From Hymenobacter chitinivorans DSM 11115 (GTDB lineage Bacteria > Bacteroidota > Bacteroidia > Cytophagales > Hymenobacteraceae), in contig NZ_PGFA01000006.1 in the NCBI RefSeq assembly GCF_002797555.1, positions 1 to 64,000 on the forward strand: a stretch of 64,000 nt of DNA, in the 5' to 3' direction. Of this stretch, positions 8,358 through 16,107 are shown one piece after another. The position numbers were made by a program, and so were the translations under genes. The stretch's first letter is position 1. Every line of letters starts with the position of its first letter. The notes under the pieces are model-generated. The model did no database searches and was not told the DNA's origin. It saw only the letters and a list, made by a program, of their open reading frames with translations.

Positions 8358-9071
8358 GTGCCCATCTTCGCCCCCGCCAAGCAGTACCGCCACCTGTTTT
8401 TCGACCTGGACCACACGCTCTGGGACTTCGAGAAGAACGCCGACGAAACCCTGCGTACCCTGTTCGAGCGCCACAACCTGGGCCGCTTCGGCACGTTCAC
8501 CGTCGACCAGTTCATCGACCGGTACCGCGACGTGAACCACGCGCTGTGGCGGCTCTACCAGAACAACAAAATCACCCAGCAGCAGCTGCGCAGCATCCGG
8601 TTTGTGCGCACACTCACCAAGCTCGGCGTAGACGAGGCCGACGTGCCCTTCAACATCAGCCAGCAGTTCACCGATTTGCTGCCCCAGAAGTCGGCCGTGT
8701 TTCCCTTCACCCACGAGGTGCTGGATTACCTGCAAGGCAAGTACACGATGCACCTGATTACCAACGGCTTCAAGGACATCCAGCACCTCAAGCTGACGTC
8801 CTCGAACCTGACCGATTACTTCCAGGAAGTCATTACCTCCGAGTGCAGCGGCTACCTCAAGCCCGACGCCCGCATGTTTCGGCACGCGCTGGCGCGCACC
8901 GGCGCCACGGCCGCCGAAAGCCTGATGATAGGCGACAATCTGGAGTGCGATGTGCTGGGCGCCTACAACGCCGGCATCGACCAGGTGTACTTCAACCCCG
9001 AGAAGCGGCGCCACTTTGCCAGCACCACCTACGAAATCAGCTGTTTGAGCGAGCTACGCGACATTTTGTAG
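8358..9071 (+). CDS. yjjG: YjjG-family pyrimidine nucleotidase (HAD superfamily)
   Basis: 237 residues from a GTG start 12 bases after the preceding gene. HAD motifs in order: FFDLDHTLWDF (nucleophile Asp16 and acid/base Asp18), LITNGF (motif II Thr, near 134-139), YLKPDARMF (motif III Lys) and GDNLECDVLGAYNAGI (motif IV acidic pair). The length and the DHTLWDF loop fit YjjG, which dephosphorylates non-canonical pyrimidine nucleotides and helps clean the nucleotide pool. The exact substrate is inference from the family. Confidence 0.87.
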   Translation: MPIFAPAKQYRHLFFDLDHTLWDFEKNADETLRTLFERHNLGRFGTFTVDQFIDRYRDVNHALWRLYQNNKITQQQLRSIRFVRTLTKLGVDEADVPFNISQQFTDLLPQKSAVFPFTHEVLDYLQGKYTMHLITNGFKDIQHLKLTSSNLTDYFQEVITSECSGYLKPDARMFRHALARTGATAAESLMIGDNLECDVLGAYNAGIDQVYFNPEKRRHFASTTYEISCLSELRDIL

Positions 9072-9078
9072 TAAACGG

Positions 9079-9112
9079 CCCCGCCCCGGAACCAGAATTC
9101 CGGGGCGGGGCA
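9079..9112. terminator. Bidirectional terminator-like hairpin
   Basis: GCCCCGCCCCGGAA-CCAGAA-TTCCGGGGCGGGGC, a perfect GC-rich stem between the convergent yjjG and LanC-like genes. The T-run is weak. Confidence 0.7.
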
Positions 9113-9141
9113 TGGGTTTCTCGGCGTGAATTTCCGATTTA

Positions 9142-10347
9142 CTACAGCAGCGCCCGGTCCCAGCCTATTTCCTGCTCACTGATGGCCGAGAGCAGCACTA
9201 GGCCCACGCCCACTAGCCCCCGCCGCAGGTCGTGCTCACGGTGTTGGTAGAAGTCGGTATGAAGCTCGTGGGTGAGCCAGCTGCGCGTTTGGGTAAGCCA
9301 GTAGGCGTAGCCTTTGCGGTAAGCCTCGTGGCCGCTGAGCTGGTAGAGCTTGCGGTAGAGGTGGGCCACGCCGGCGGCTCCGGAGCCAAACTCGGCCGTG
9401 GTAATAGCCGTGGTGCGGACATCGGCGCGGAGCAGGGTGTTGAGGCCGACCAGTTCCGCTAGCCGCACCAGCTCCTGATCCTGCAGCAACTCGTAGCTCT
9501 TGTAAAACAGCAGGGCCTGGCCCAGGTCGCTCGTGCGCCAGCTCAGCTCGTTGCTGAACCGGGTTTCCGCCTCCGGACCACTACCAATTTCATCGGGAAA
9601 GATGGCGTATTTCTTTTCCGAAAAATCAACCTCGCGCTTCGCCGCCAGAATGGACAGAATACCCTGCCGTACCTGCTCCATGATGCCCGCGCGGAAGATG
9701 CCGCGCTCGGCCAGCTGCACTAGCAGCAGCAGCTCCCCGGCTAGCCCGTCGGCCAGCCCCAGGCGGGTAGCCGGTGCCCCAGCCGGGGCGGGATGCACGA
9801 AGCCCAGCACTTTTTCGCTCAGGAGCCGCTCAATCAGGTCCGTAACCTGCTCCCACTGACCGGGAGCCAGCTGCTGGGGCAGGCGCAGGCAGAAGTAGCG
9901 CACAATTCGCAGCAGGGCGGCCCGGTTGGCGCTGGCGCTGGCAATCAGGTGAGTTGCTCCCGTGAGCAGGCGCAGGTCCCACTCGGCCAGCGGGTCTGGT
10001 TTTCCGGGGTCCAGCACCGCGTACTGCACCAGTTCGGCCTGCAGCCACGCCAGCACGACCATATCGTCCAGCCCCGCCGCCGACCAGCCGCCAACCGGTG
10101 GATTCCGGGCCAGCAGCAGCAGCAACTGACTAAGCAGCTCTTTGGCCCGGACGGCATCCTGCTCCTGCCCGAAAGCCCGGTACACGGCGTAGTAGTACAC
10201 GGCGTAGCCCAGCATTTCGGGCACCGCGTCCCTACCGACCCCGCTCTTGTTGGCGAGAATTGTGTGAATGTCGCGCCAGCCCGTTACCAGGCCGTCTTTG
10301 TCCTTGTGCGCCGACGATAAATAAGGCTTCACCATTTTACTATTCAT
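9142..10347 (-). CDS. LanC-like protein with degenerate zinc site
   Basis: 401 residues from the ATG at 10347 (MNSKMVKPYL); further in-frame codons up to 10452 add an unlikely hydrophobic start. The alpha/alpha-toroid pattern of LanC cyclases is visible, with three diagnostic places: GLADGLAGEL (near 197-206; LanC has GLAHG, so His becomes Asp200), LSWRTSDLGQA (near 268-278; LanC has WCYGD, so the zinc Cys becomes Arg271), and EFGSGAAGVAHLYRKLY (near 319-335; LanC has LCHGxAG, so the zinc Cys-His pair becomes Gly321-Ser322). All three classical zinc ligands are missing while the surrounding fold is kept. It should therefore not work as a normal zinc cyclase; a scaffold, chaperone or altered-chemistry role is possible. 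It lies downstream of the precursor gene, same strand, with a hairpin between. Confidence 0.82.
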   Translation of the reverse strand: MNSKMVKPYLSSAHKDKDGLVTGWRDIHTILANKSGVGRDAVPEMLGYAVYYYAVYRAFGQEQDAVRAKELLSQLLLLLARNPPVGGWSAAGLDDMVVLAWLQAELVQYAVLDPGKPDPLAEWDLRLLTGATHLIASASANRAALLRIVRYFCLRLPQQLAPGQWEQVTDLIERLLSEKVLGFVHPAPAGAPATRLGLADGLAGELLLLVQLAERGIFRAGIMEQVRQGILSILAAKREVDFSEKKYAIFPDEIGSGPEAETRFSNELSWRTSDLGQALLFYKSYELLQDQELVRLAELVGLNTLLRADVRTTAITTAEFGSGAAGVAHLYRKLYQLSGHEAYRKGYAYWLTQTRSWLTHELHTDFYQHREHDLRRGLVGVGLVLLSAISEQEIGWDRALL

Positions 10348-10486
10348 GACGGGAGAGTAAACGTCAAGCCCTACCCTGCTACTTAATTCTCTAAAATTTG
10401 ACTTCTGACACCGTACCGTATTGATATAGAATAGGCTAAGCAGCGCAAACAATCAATGGTATTGCAGCCGGCCTTTTACCCGGCTA

Positions 10487-10532
10487 GTGGGGGCTAAGCC
10501 AGCCCGGAATGCCGGGTTGACTTAGCCCCACC
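10487..10532 (-). promoter_or_regulatory. Hairpin between precursor and LanC-like gene
   Basis: GTGGGG-G-CTAAG pairs with CTTAGCCCCAC, and an inner CCCGG / CCGGG extends the stem. It lies 32 bases past the precursor stop on the minus strand. There is no T-run on the minus side, so it may slow or protect the transcript rather than fully terminate it. Confidence 0.6.
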
Positions 10533-10563
10533 GCCCGGCCCCTGAGCCGGCGTAAGCGTCATT

Positions 10564-10746
10564 CTACTGGGTATCAATCAACGACGTCGACGTCCACACC
10601 GAGGTCAGGGAAGTGTTGCAAATCATCGTCGACATGGGGCTGTCGTCGCTAAAGCTATACTTGCCCTGAGCGGCCGACTGCTTGCTGAAAACGGTGATGG
10701 TCGTTTTCTTGAAATCGAATTTCTGGGTTGCGTCGATGTTTTTCAT
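10564..10746 (-). CDS. Putative class I lanthipeptide precursor peptide
   Basis: 60 residues, starting MKNIDATQKFDFKKTTITVF. The N-terminal FDFKKTTI resembles the short F-D/N-hydrophobic box that LanB dehydratases bind in leaders such as FNLD, and the K-x-x-L/F-K-K-x-T-I pattern is usual in Bacteroidota precursors of this class. The last 30 residues contain 14 Ser/Thr and one Cys (Cys43 in STMICNTS), ending TSTSLIDTQ. There is no double-Gly cleavage site; the leader/core border is unclear. With one Cys at most one (methyl)lanthionine ring per chain could form, while many Ser/Thr could be dehydrated. Neighbours: LanC-like gene downstream, regulator genes divergent, LanB-like gene 2 kb away. 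Assignment rests on size, composition and context. Confidence 0.75.
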   Translation of the reverse strand: MKNIDATQKFDFKKTTITVFSKQSAAQGKYSFSDDSPMSTMICNTSLTSVWTSTSLIDTQ

Positions 10747-10812
10747 AGTGCTGGTTGGTTGAAGGGTTAGCTAGTGTAATGTAGTGAGTTCCGTTGTGCG
10801 TCTGATCTGAAA

Positions 10813-10820
10813 CAAACGTA
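10813..10820 (-). promoter_or_regulatory. -7 box of the precursor promoter
   Basis: On the minus strand this reads TACGTTTG, a perfect match to the Bacteroidota -7 consensus TAnnTTTG. It would start transcription near 10806, giving a leader of about 60 bases. No TTTG was found at the expected -33 spacing, which fits a promoter needing an activator. Confidence 0.65.
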
Positions 10821-10849
10821 GCCGATGGGTTTCATCCCCGATAAAATAT

Positions 10850-10900
10850 TACACCAACCGGGCGTTGCGCTACACCAACCCGGCCAAATTCTGCACTTCT
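10850..10900 (-). promoter_or_regulatory. Candidate LytTR operator: direct repeats 21 bp apart
   Basis: TACACCAACC occurs at 10850-10859 and again at 10871-10880, exactly 21 bp apart, and a third CCAAC core lies in phase at 10896-10900. On the minus strand each reads GTTGG(TGTA), sharing the GTTNRK core of known LytTR sites, which are direct repeats with a two-turn period. The repeats lie about 44 to 95 bases upstream of the predicted precursor start, and next to the genes for a LytTR two-component system. Confidence 0.65.
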
Positions 10901-10974
10901 GCGGCCCAACTGACTAGTAGCCGGCTTTAGCTTCTATCTTCACCACCCGGCTTCTCTGTTCTTTCCGCTATTCT

Positions 10975-12018
10975 ATGCCCGTTCAGTCTCCGCTGCTCAA
11001 GAAAATCCTGGTCCACTTCCTGATCTGGATCTGCTACATAGCCTATGAAGGCGCCTTTCTCACGGTGGTGAACGGCATGCAGTTCAACTACTGGGAAACG
11101 GGACTCAACTTCGCGCTGTTTGCCATCCTGTTCTACGCCAACAGCCTGGTGCTGCTGCCCCGCCTGTTTGCCCACCGGCACTACCTGCTCTACGGCCTGA
11201 ACCTGATTGGGCTGATTATGGTCTTTTGCGGGCTGCGCTACGTGGTGGCCGTGTTTATTCTGCCCCAGCTCACCCAGCACGTACTCTACCCCTATTCTTC
11301 TACCAAGCTCTTCTGGGGCATTGCCCTCTATCGGGGCGTTTATTTCCTGCTGCTGAGCTTCGGCTACTGGTTTTCGCGCAATGCCCTCCGGCTCGAGAAG
11401 CAGAAGCGCCTCAACGAGGAGCAGCTGCGCTCGGCCGAACGCAGCCTGATGGAGGCCAATCTGGCGTTTCTCAAAAGCCAGATCAATCCGCACTTCCTGT
11501 TTAACGCCCTGAATTTCCTGTATGCCCAGGCGTACCCGCACTCCGAGGATACGGCCAAGGGTATTTTGCTGCTGTCGGACATCATGCGTTACGCCCTCAA
11601 GGACGACGACAACAACGGCAAGGTGATGCTGGAAAAGGAAGTGCAGCACCTGCAAAACTACATTGCCATCAACCAGCTCCGCTTCAACAACCGCCTGCAG
11701 ATTCGCTTTGAGGTGCTCGGCAGCTTGCAGTTTCTGATGATTCTGCCCCTGATTCTAATCACCTTCGTCGAGAACTGCTTTAAGCACGGGGAACTCGGCG
11801 ACCCGGAAGCGCCGCTGCTGATTCAGATTAAAACTGAAAACAACCGGCTGCACTTTTTGACTTCTAACAAGAAAAGGCATGGTCCCAAGGAGAAAACCAC
11901 GGGCATCGGGCTTGTAAATACTCAGAAAAGATTAGACCTTGTTTATCCGGACCGCTATGCGCTGGTCGTGACCAACGAGCCGGAGTTCTACACCTGCCAA
12001 CTCACCATTGACCTCTAA
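10975..12018 (+). CDS. LytS/YehU-type sensor histidine kinase
   Basis: 347 residues. The N-terminal half has four membrane segments (LVHFLIWICYIAYEGAFL, LNFALFAILFYANSLVLL, LLYGLNLIGLIMVFCGL, LYRGVYFLLLSFGYWF), then a short coiled linker (RLEKQKRLNEEQLRSAERS). The kinase part is the His_kinase family: SQINPHFLFNALNFLYA with the phospho-His at 173, and an ATPase domain with FVENCFKHG (N box) and TTGIGLVNTQKRL (G box). Such kinases have few extracellular residues and sense signals within the membrane. Divergent from the precursor gene, and followed four bases later by its LytTR response regulator. Most likely it controls the lanthipeptide-like locus. Confidence 0.93.
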   Translation: MPVQSPLLKKILVHFLIWICYIAYEGAFLTVVNGMQFNYWETGLNFALFAILFYANSLVLLPRLFAHRHYLLYGLNLIGLIMVFCGLRYVVAVFILPQLTQHVLYPYSSTKLFWGIALYRGVYFLLLSFGYWFSRNALRLEKQKRLNEEQLRSAERSLMEANLAFLKSQINPHFLFNALNFLYAQAYPHSEDTAKGILLLSDIMRYALKDDDNNGKVMLEKEVQHLQNYIAINQLRFNNRLQIRFEVLGSLQFLMILPLILITFVENCFKHGELGDPEAPLLIQIKTENNRLHFLTSNKKRHGPKEKTTGIGLVNTQKRLDLVYPDRYALVVTNEPEFYTCQLTIDL

Positions 12019-12022
12019 GCCC

Positions 12023-12754
12023 ATGATTTCCTGCCTGATAGTGGATGACGAACAGGGTGCAATTGACATTCTGAAGACCTTTATCGAGAAAACTCCTTTC
12101 CTGACGCTGGCGGGCAGTACAACGAATCCAATTGAGGCCCTGAGCATCGTGCAGGACCAGGCCATTGACCTGATTTTTCTGGATATCCACATGCCCCAGA
12201 TTTCGGGGCTGGACTTTATGCGCCTGCTCAAGGGCAAGAGCAAGGTTATTCTGACAACAGCCTACAGCGAGTTTGCCGTGGAAGGCTTCGAGCTCGAAGC
12301 CCTCGACTACCTGCTCAAACCCATTGCCTTCGAGCGGTTTCTGAAGGCGGCCCAGAAAGCCCTGAACACCTCCATGGACAGCACGGCCCGCTGGCAGCCC
12401 GCCGAAAAAGAGGACGACTACATCTTCGTGAAGACGGAAAGCAAGGGTAAAATGACCAAAGTCAACTTCGACGAAATTGTATTTGTCGAAGGCATGAAGA
12501 ATTATATCTCCATTAACACGGCCGACGACCGTATCGTTACGCTGCTGAATATCAAGGACCTGGAAGACCGGCTGCCGCCCAAAAATTTTATGCGGGTGCA
12601 CAAGTCCTACATTGTGTCCTTAAACAAAATCAAGGCCCTGGATGGCAACCAGATTCTGTTTAAGGACATGAAGGCCTACGTGCCGCTGGGCGAAACCTAC
12701 CGCACCGCCTTTTTTGAGGCGTTGCAGGAAAAGGTCATGGGCGGCAAGAAGTAA
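12023..12754 (+). CDS. LytR/AlgR-type response regulator (REC-LytTR)
   Basis: 243 residues from the ATG at 12023, four bases past the kinase stop; an upstream TTG would overlap the kinase and is less likely. Receiver domain near 1-115: SCLIVDDEQ acidic pair, LIFLDIHMP with phospho-acceptor Asp54, TTAYSEFAVEGFELEALDYLLKP with the conserved Thr and Lys. LytTR DNA-binding domain near 135-240: FVKTESKGKMTKVNFDEI, VEGMKNYISI, FMRVHKSYIVSLNKI. LytTR proteins bind direct repeats spaced about 21 bp, and such repeats occur upstream of the neighbouring precursor gene. Convergent with the LanB-like gene. Confidence 0.95.
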   Translation: MISCLIVDDEQGAIDILKTFIEKTPFLTLAGSTTNPIEALSIVQDQAIDLIFLDIHMPQISGLDFMRLLKGKSKVILTTAYSEFAVEGFELEALDYLLKPIAFERFLKAAQKALNTSMDSTARWQPAEKEDDYIFVKTESKGKMTKVNFDEIVFVEGMKNYISINTADDRIVTLLNIKDLEDRLPPKNFMRVHKSYIVSLNKIKALDGNQILFKDMKAYVPLGETYRTAFFEALQEKVMGGKK

Positions 12755-12760
12755 AGCGGG

Positions 12761-15700
12761 CTAGGCCGGTACCTGGCTGCTTTTCTGCTGGGCCTGCTGC
12801 GACTGGTACTGCCGGTGCAGGAAGTCGTAGAGTACCATTTCGTGCAGGCGGGCATCCACCGGAATCAGGCGGTTGAGCAGCATGTGAATGTAACTACTGA
12901 GCAGGTTGGGCCGCTCCACTTCCAGCTCACCCTGCCGGCCCAGGGCGTTGATTTGCTGGGCAATGCTCCGCACCCGCTGCTTGTGCGTAGTGCCATCGGA
13001 TAGGGTTTGCTGCCACAGGGCCTGCTGAATGGTGGGCCGGAAGCTGCGGTACTTGGCGTCGAGCTGCAGCTTCAGGTTTTTGTCCATGCCGAACTCCCGG
13101 CCGAAGCTTTCCTTGAGAGAATGCAGCAGGGCCAGCTTTTCGGCTAGCGGGCAGTCGAAGGCGTCGAGGAGCTCGTCAATCTGGTGCAGGCCCCACACCC
13201 ACAGGTTGGCGCTGTCGTCGCCGGCGGTTTCGGCCAGCATGCTCAGCACGGCGCGGCTGTTCTCAAAAAACAAGGATTCGGACAGTTCCATGCTGCTGGA
13301 GCCGTAGCGCTCCAGCTCGCGGCGGTACGTATCAATCTGGGTTTTCCAGATGTAGCCGTTACTCACGTAGGGCTGCACGCAGGCGTTGACGAGGTGCACG
13401 ATGCTGCCGATGCGCTGCACATCGGACAAGTGCAGGCGCAGACGGATGTGGTTGTCGGGGTCGGCGTAGCGAATGAAAAACCATTTATCAATCAGCCCCT
13501 GCCGCAGTAGCTCCTCGGTCAGGGGCCGGACGATGTCAATCAGCACCCGGTCGGCCACTTTTTGCCCGCAGTAAAACTTGTAGTAGAGCCACTCCGAGCC
13601 CATCGAAAACTCCCGAACTACCTCAGCCTGCCGGCTGGTCTTGGTGCGGCCCAGAGCCGTGTAACAGGGCACTTTACGCAAGAGCAGGCCCACGAACTGA
13701 TGCACGTAGGCCCGGCCCTGAGCGTCTTGGACGGGGCTGGCGGCGCCGGCAAACAGAAATTCCTTGAGCTTAACCAGCGGGCGGCTCCGAATAGCGGCCA
13801 GCCACACGCCCACGCTGGTGGGGTTGTCGGCATCCACGAGCAACTCATTGTCGCCGTCGGCCAAGGTGAAAAAGCGCGGCAGCTGCCAGCGGCGGCGAAA
13901 CTCGCGCAGGCGGTCCTGCAGTTCGGCGGCCGAAGCCGCCAGCAGGCTCTGCAGATCGGTGCGGTCGAGCTGCCAGGAGGCGGGCTGCAACACCACCTGC
14001 CGGAAAGTGAGGCGGGGCAGAAACTTGGCGTAGAGCGACACTGCACTCCACGAAAAGCCCAGCTGGTGCTGCAGGCCCTGGGTTTGCAGGTCGCACAGAA
14101 ACTCGTACACGGGCAGGGCCTGATGGGTAAAGTTATGGGCCGTGCTCAGGCGGGGCACAATAATCTGGTTGGTCAGGCGGGAGCGAATTATCAGCTGCTG
14201 GCCCTGCATGGCCAGGGTCAGGTCCTGGAGCCGAATCTGGCCTTCGGCCGGGCGCCCAGCCTGGGCCAGGTACGGAATTTCGAAGTCCCGGAAGGCGGGG
14301 CGCAGCAGAATATTGCCCACCCGGCTCACCGGCAAATGCGCAATTTCGGCGAAGGCGACGCCCGGGTTCTGGTCCTGTTCGTAGCAGGTTACTTCGTGGA
14401 TAATCTGCTCAATCCGGCTGTCGGCGTGGGCAAAGCGGCCCAGTAGGTTGACGGCGCTGGACCCCCCCGCGTTTTCGAGCAGAATTTGGCCCTCGTCGAG
14501 CAGGCGAAACATCACCGGCAGGGAGGGCGGCAGCGGGTTGGCCACGGCCGTGAAGCCCTGCACCTCGGCCCGGGTAATTTCCACGCTGTACTGGTGGTTA
14601 CGGTCGGCCTCGCGCAGCTTGTGGTACATGAAGTGCTGCACCTCGTTCTGGCGCAGCGAGCGGGCCTTGCTGCCGGGGCCCGCCAGGGCCAAATCGTGCA
14701 CCAGGGGCGAGTACGTGCTTTTGCCAAAATCGGAGTAGCGCAGGCCGCTTTCGTTGTCCAGGGCTTCGAGCAGGGGCACGGCCTGGCCTTCGTAGCGCGC
14801 CTGAAACCGTTCCTTGAAATCCTCCAGCCGCTCGTTGCGGTGGGGCGTCGCCAGGAAGGTCAGCACGTCGAGGGCCTCGAGCAGCTGCTCCTGCACGGCC
14901 GTGCTGAGCGTGGCCTCGGGCTGCAGGCCGCGGATGGAATCGGTCTGGAAGAGCTTGTTCTTCTGAATTGGAATGCCCAGGGGCAGCAGCTCGTCCACGA
15001 TTTGCTCGTAAGCGGCCGCTGAGTTCACCGGGTTTTGATCCAGCGTGTGGAGCAACTGCGCCACCTCGAGCAGGGTAGTTTGCAGGGTGTCGAGCAAGGC
15101 ATCCGGGGCGCCGGCCTGCAGGCGGGCCAGCACCGTTTGCAGATGGGTGTAAAACTCGGGGCCGGTAACGGTCGGCTCCAACTCACTGACCAGCACCTGG
15201 GCCTGAATCAGCTGGTCGACATACGTCTGGGCCGAGGCCAATTCCTGCTCATCATCGGCCAGCTGCTGGGACAGTTCCCGCCGCGTGCAGCCTGCCCGGC
15301 TGGCGTCGATAACCTGCAGCAGGGTGGCGGAGGCCGTGGCCGAGCTGATTTGGTGGACTCGTTCTTCCTCCACGTAGCGGTGCTCGATGTAGCGCACCTC
15401 CTGCCCAATTTGATAGATACTGGTGTTGGGGAAATACCGGATTCGCTCTTTCACCGCGGCCAGTTCCGAAAGCTGGTAGGCCAGGGCGCAGAGGTAGTGC
15501 ATGTCGAGGCGGGTATGGCGGGAGTTGTGCTCCGGGGCCAGCGTGATGCGGCTTGCGGAACCCCAGCGCAGCACCGAACACCCGGCAAACAAGCCAAAGG
15601 GCGTACTACGGCTGCTCATGCGGGCGTAGTAGCGCGCCACGGTACTTTGCAGCTTCTCAATCTTTTTGGGGTCGGTCAGCTCCCCGCTCAGCCACTTACG

Positions 15701-15859
15701 GCACTCCTGGCACAAATCGGGGGAGGCCAGGTACAGAGCTTCCATAAACCCCGCATCCTGGAGCCGGCTTTGCAGCGCAGCCTCGTCAAAGCTGCTGTCG
15801 AAGGGTGCGGCGGGCGTGCGTAAAACCAGGTTGGGATGAAAATGGTAAAGGTGTTTCAT
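12761..15859 (-). CDS. LanB-like lantibiotic dehydratase with fused thiopeptide-type C-terminal domain
   Basis: 1032 residues from the ATG at 15859 (MKHLYHFHPN); a TTG at 15874 is weaker. The N-terminal glutamylation domain has the family motif RMSSRSTPFGLFAGCS (near 80-95). The C-terminal elimination domain (about 725-1015, SpaB_C type) has EWLYYKFYCG, WFFIRYADPDNHIRLRL (near 788-804) and the RYGSSSMELSESLFFENS segment. In the family the first domain adds glutamate from Glu-tRNA to Ser/Thr of a precursor and the second removes it, leaving dehydro residues. Both halves are in one chain, unlike the split dehydratase reported for pinensin biosynthesis in Chitinophaga. Probably acts on the nearby precursor peptide, although a two-component pair lies between. 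Confidence 0.93.
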   Translation of the reverse strand: MKHLYHFHPNLVLRTPAAPFDSSFDEAALQSRLQDAGFMEALYLASPDLCQECRKWLSGELTDPKKIEKLQSTVARYYARMSSRSTPFGLFAGCSVLRWGSASRITLAPEHNSRHTRLDMHYLCALAYQLSELAAVKERIRYFPNTSIYQIGQEVRYIEHRYVEEERVHQISSATASATLLQVIDASRAGCTRRELSQQLADDEQELASAQTYVDQLIQAQVLVSELEPTVTGPEFYTHLQTVLARLQAGAPDALLDTLQTTLLEVAQLLHTLDQNPVNSAAAYEQIVDELLPLGIPIQKNKLFQTDSIRGLQPEATLSTAVQEQLLEALDVLTFLATPHRNERLEDFKERFQARYEGQAVPLLEALDNESGLRYSDFGKSTYSPLVHDLALAGPGSKARSLRQNEVQHFMYHKLREADRNHQYSVEITRAEVQGFTAVANPLPPSLPVMFRLLDEGQILLENAGGSSAVNLLGRFAHADSRIEQIIHEVTCYEQDQNPGVAFAEIAHLPVSRVGNILLRPAFRDFEIPYLAQAGRPAEGQIRLQDLTLAMQGQQLIIRSRLTNQIIVPRLSTAHNFTHQALPVYEFLCDLQTQGLQHQLGFSWSAVSLYAKFLPRLTFRQVVLQPASWQLDRTDLQSLLAASAAELQDRLREFRRRWQLPRFFTLADGDNELLVDADNPTSVGVWLAAIRSRPLVKLKEFLFAGAASPVQDAQGRAYVHQFVGLLLRKVPCYTALGRTKTSRQAEVVREFSMGSEWLYYKFYCGQKVADRVLIDIVRPLTEELLRQGLIDKWFFIRYADPDNHIRLRLHLSDVQRIGSIVHLVNACVQPYVSNGYIWKTQIDTYRRELERYGSSSMELSESLFFENSRAVLSMLAETAGDDSANLWVWGLHQIDELLDAFDCPLAEKLALLHSLKESFGREFGMDKNLKLQLDAKYRSFRPTIQQALWQQTLSDGTTHKQRVRSIAQQINALGRQGELEVERPNLLSSYIHMLLNRLIPVDARLHEMVLYDFLHRQYQSQQAQQKSSQVPA

Positions 15860-15974
15860 CGGCAGGTAGCGCAATAAGTGAGGTGGCGAAGTAGGTGGAA
15901 AAACGGACTGGCTGCTTAACGGCCGTTGCCTTGGATTTCCACAGCATCAAATTGCACAAAACATTCTCCCCGAC

Positions 15975-15982
15975 AAAACGTA
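15975..15982 (-). promoter_or_regulatory. Possible -7 box of the LanB-like gene
   Basis: Reads TACGTTTT on the minus strand, one base from TAnnTTTG and nearly identical to the precursor's TACGTTTG. It would give a leader of about 110 bases. No copy of the 21-bp-spaced repeats was seen here. Confidence 0.4.
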
Positions 15983-16107
15983 GGGCCCCGACTATATTTT
16001 ATTATTTTCATCAGTCGACCAGCCTGTTTCCGGCCAAAAGCCCCCAGGGCATTGGAAGCCAGCAAAACCCATCGGACCTTGCGGCTTTTTCACCTCCCTC
16101 CTCTTCC

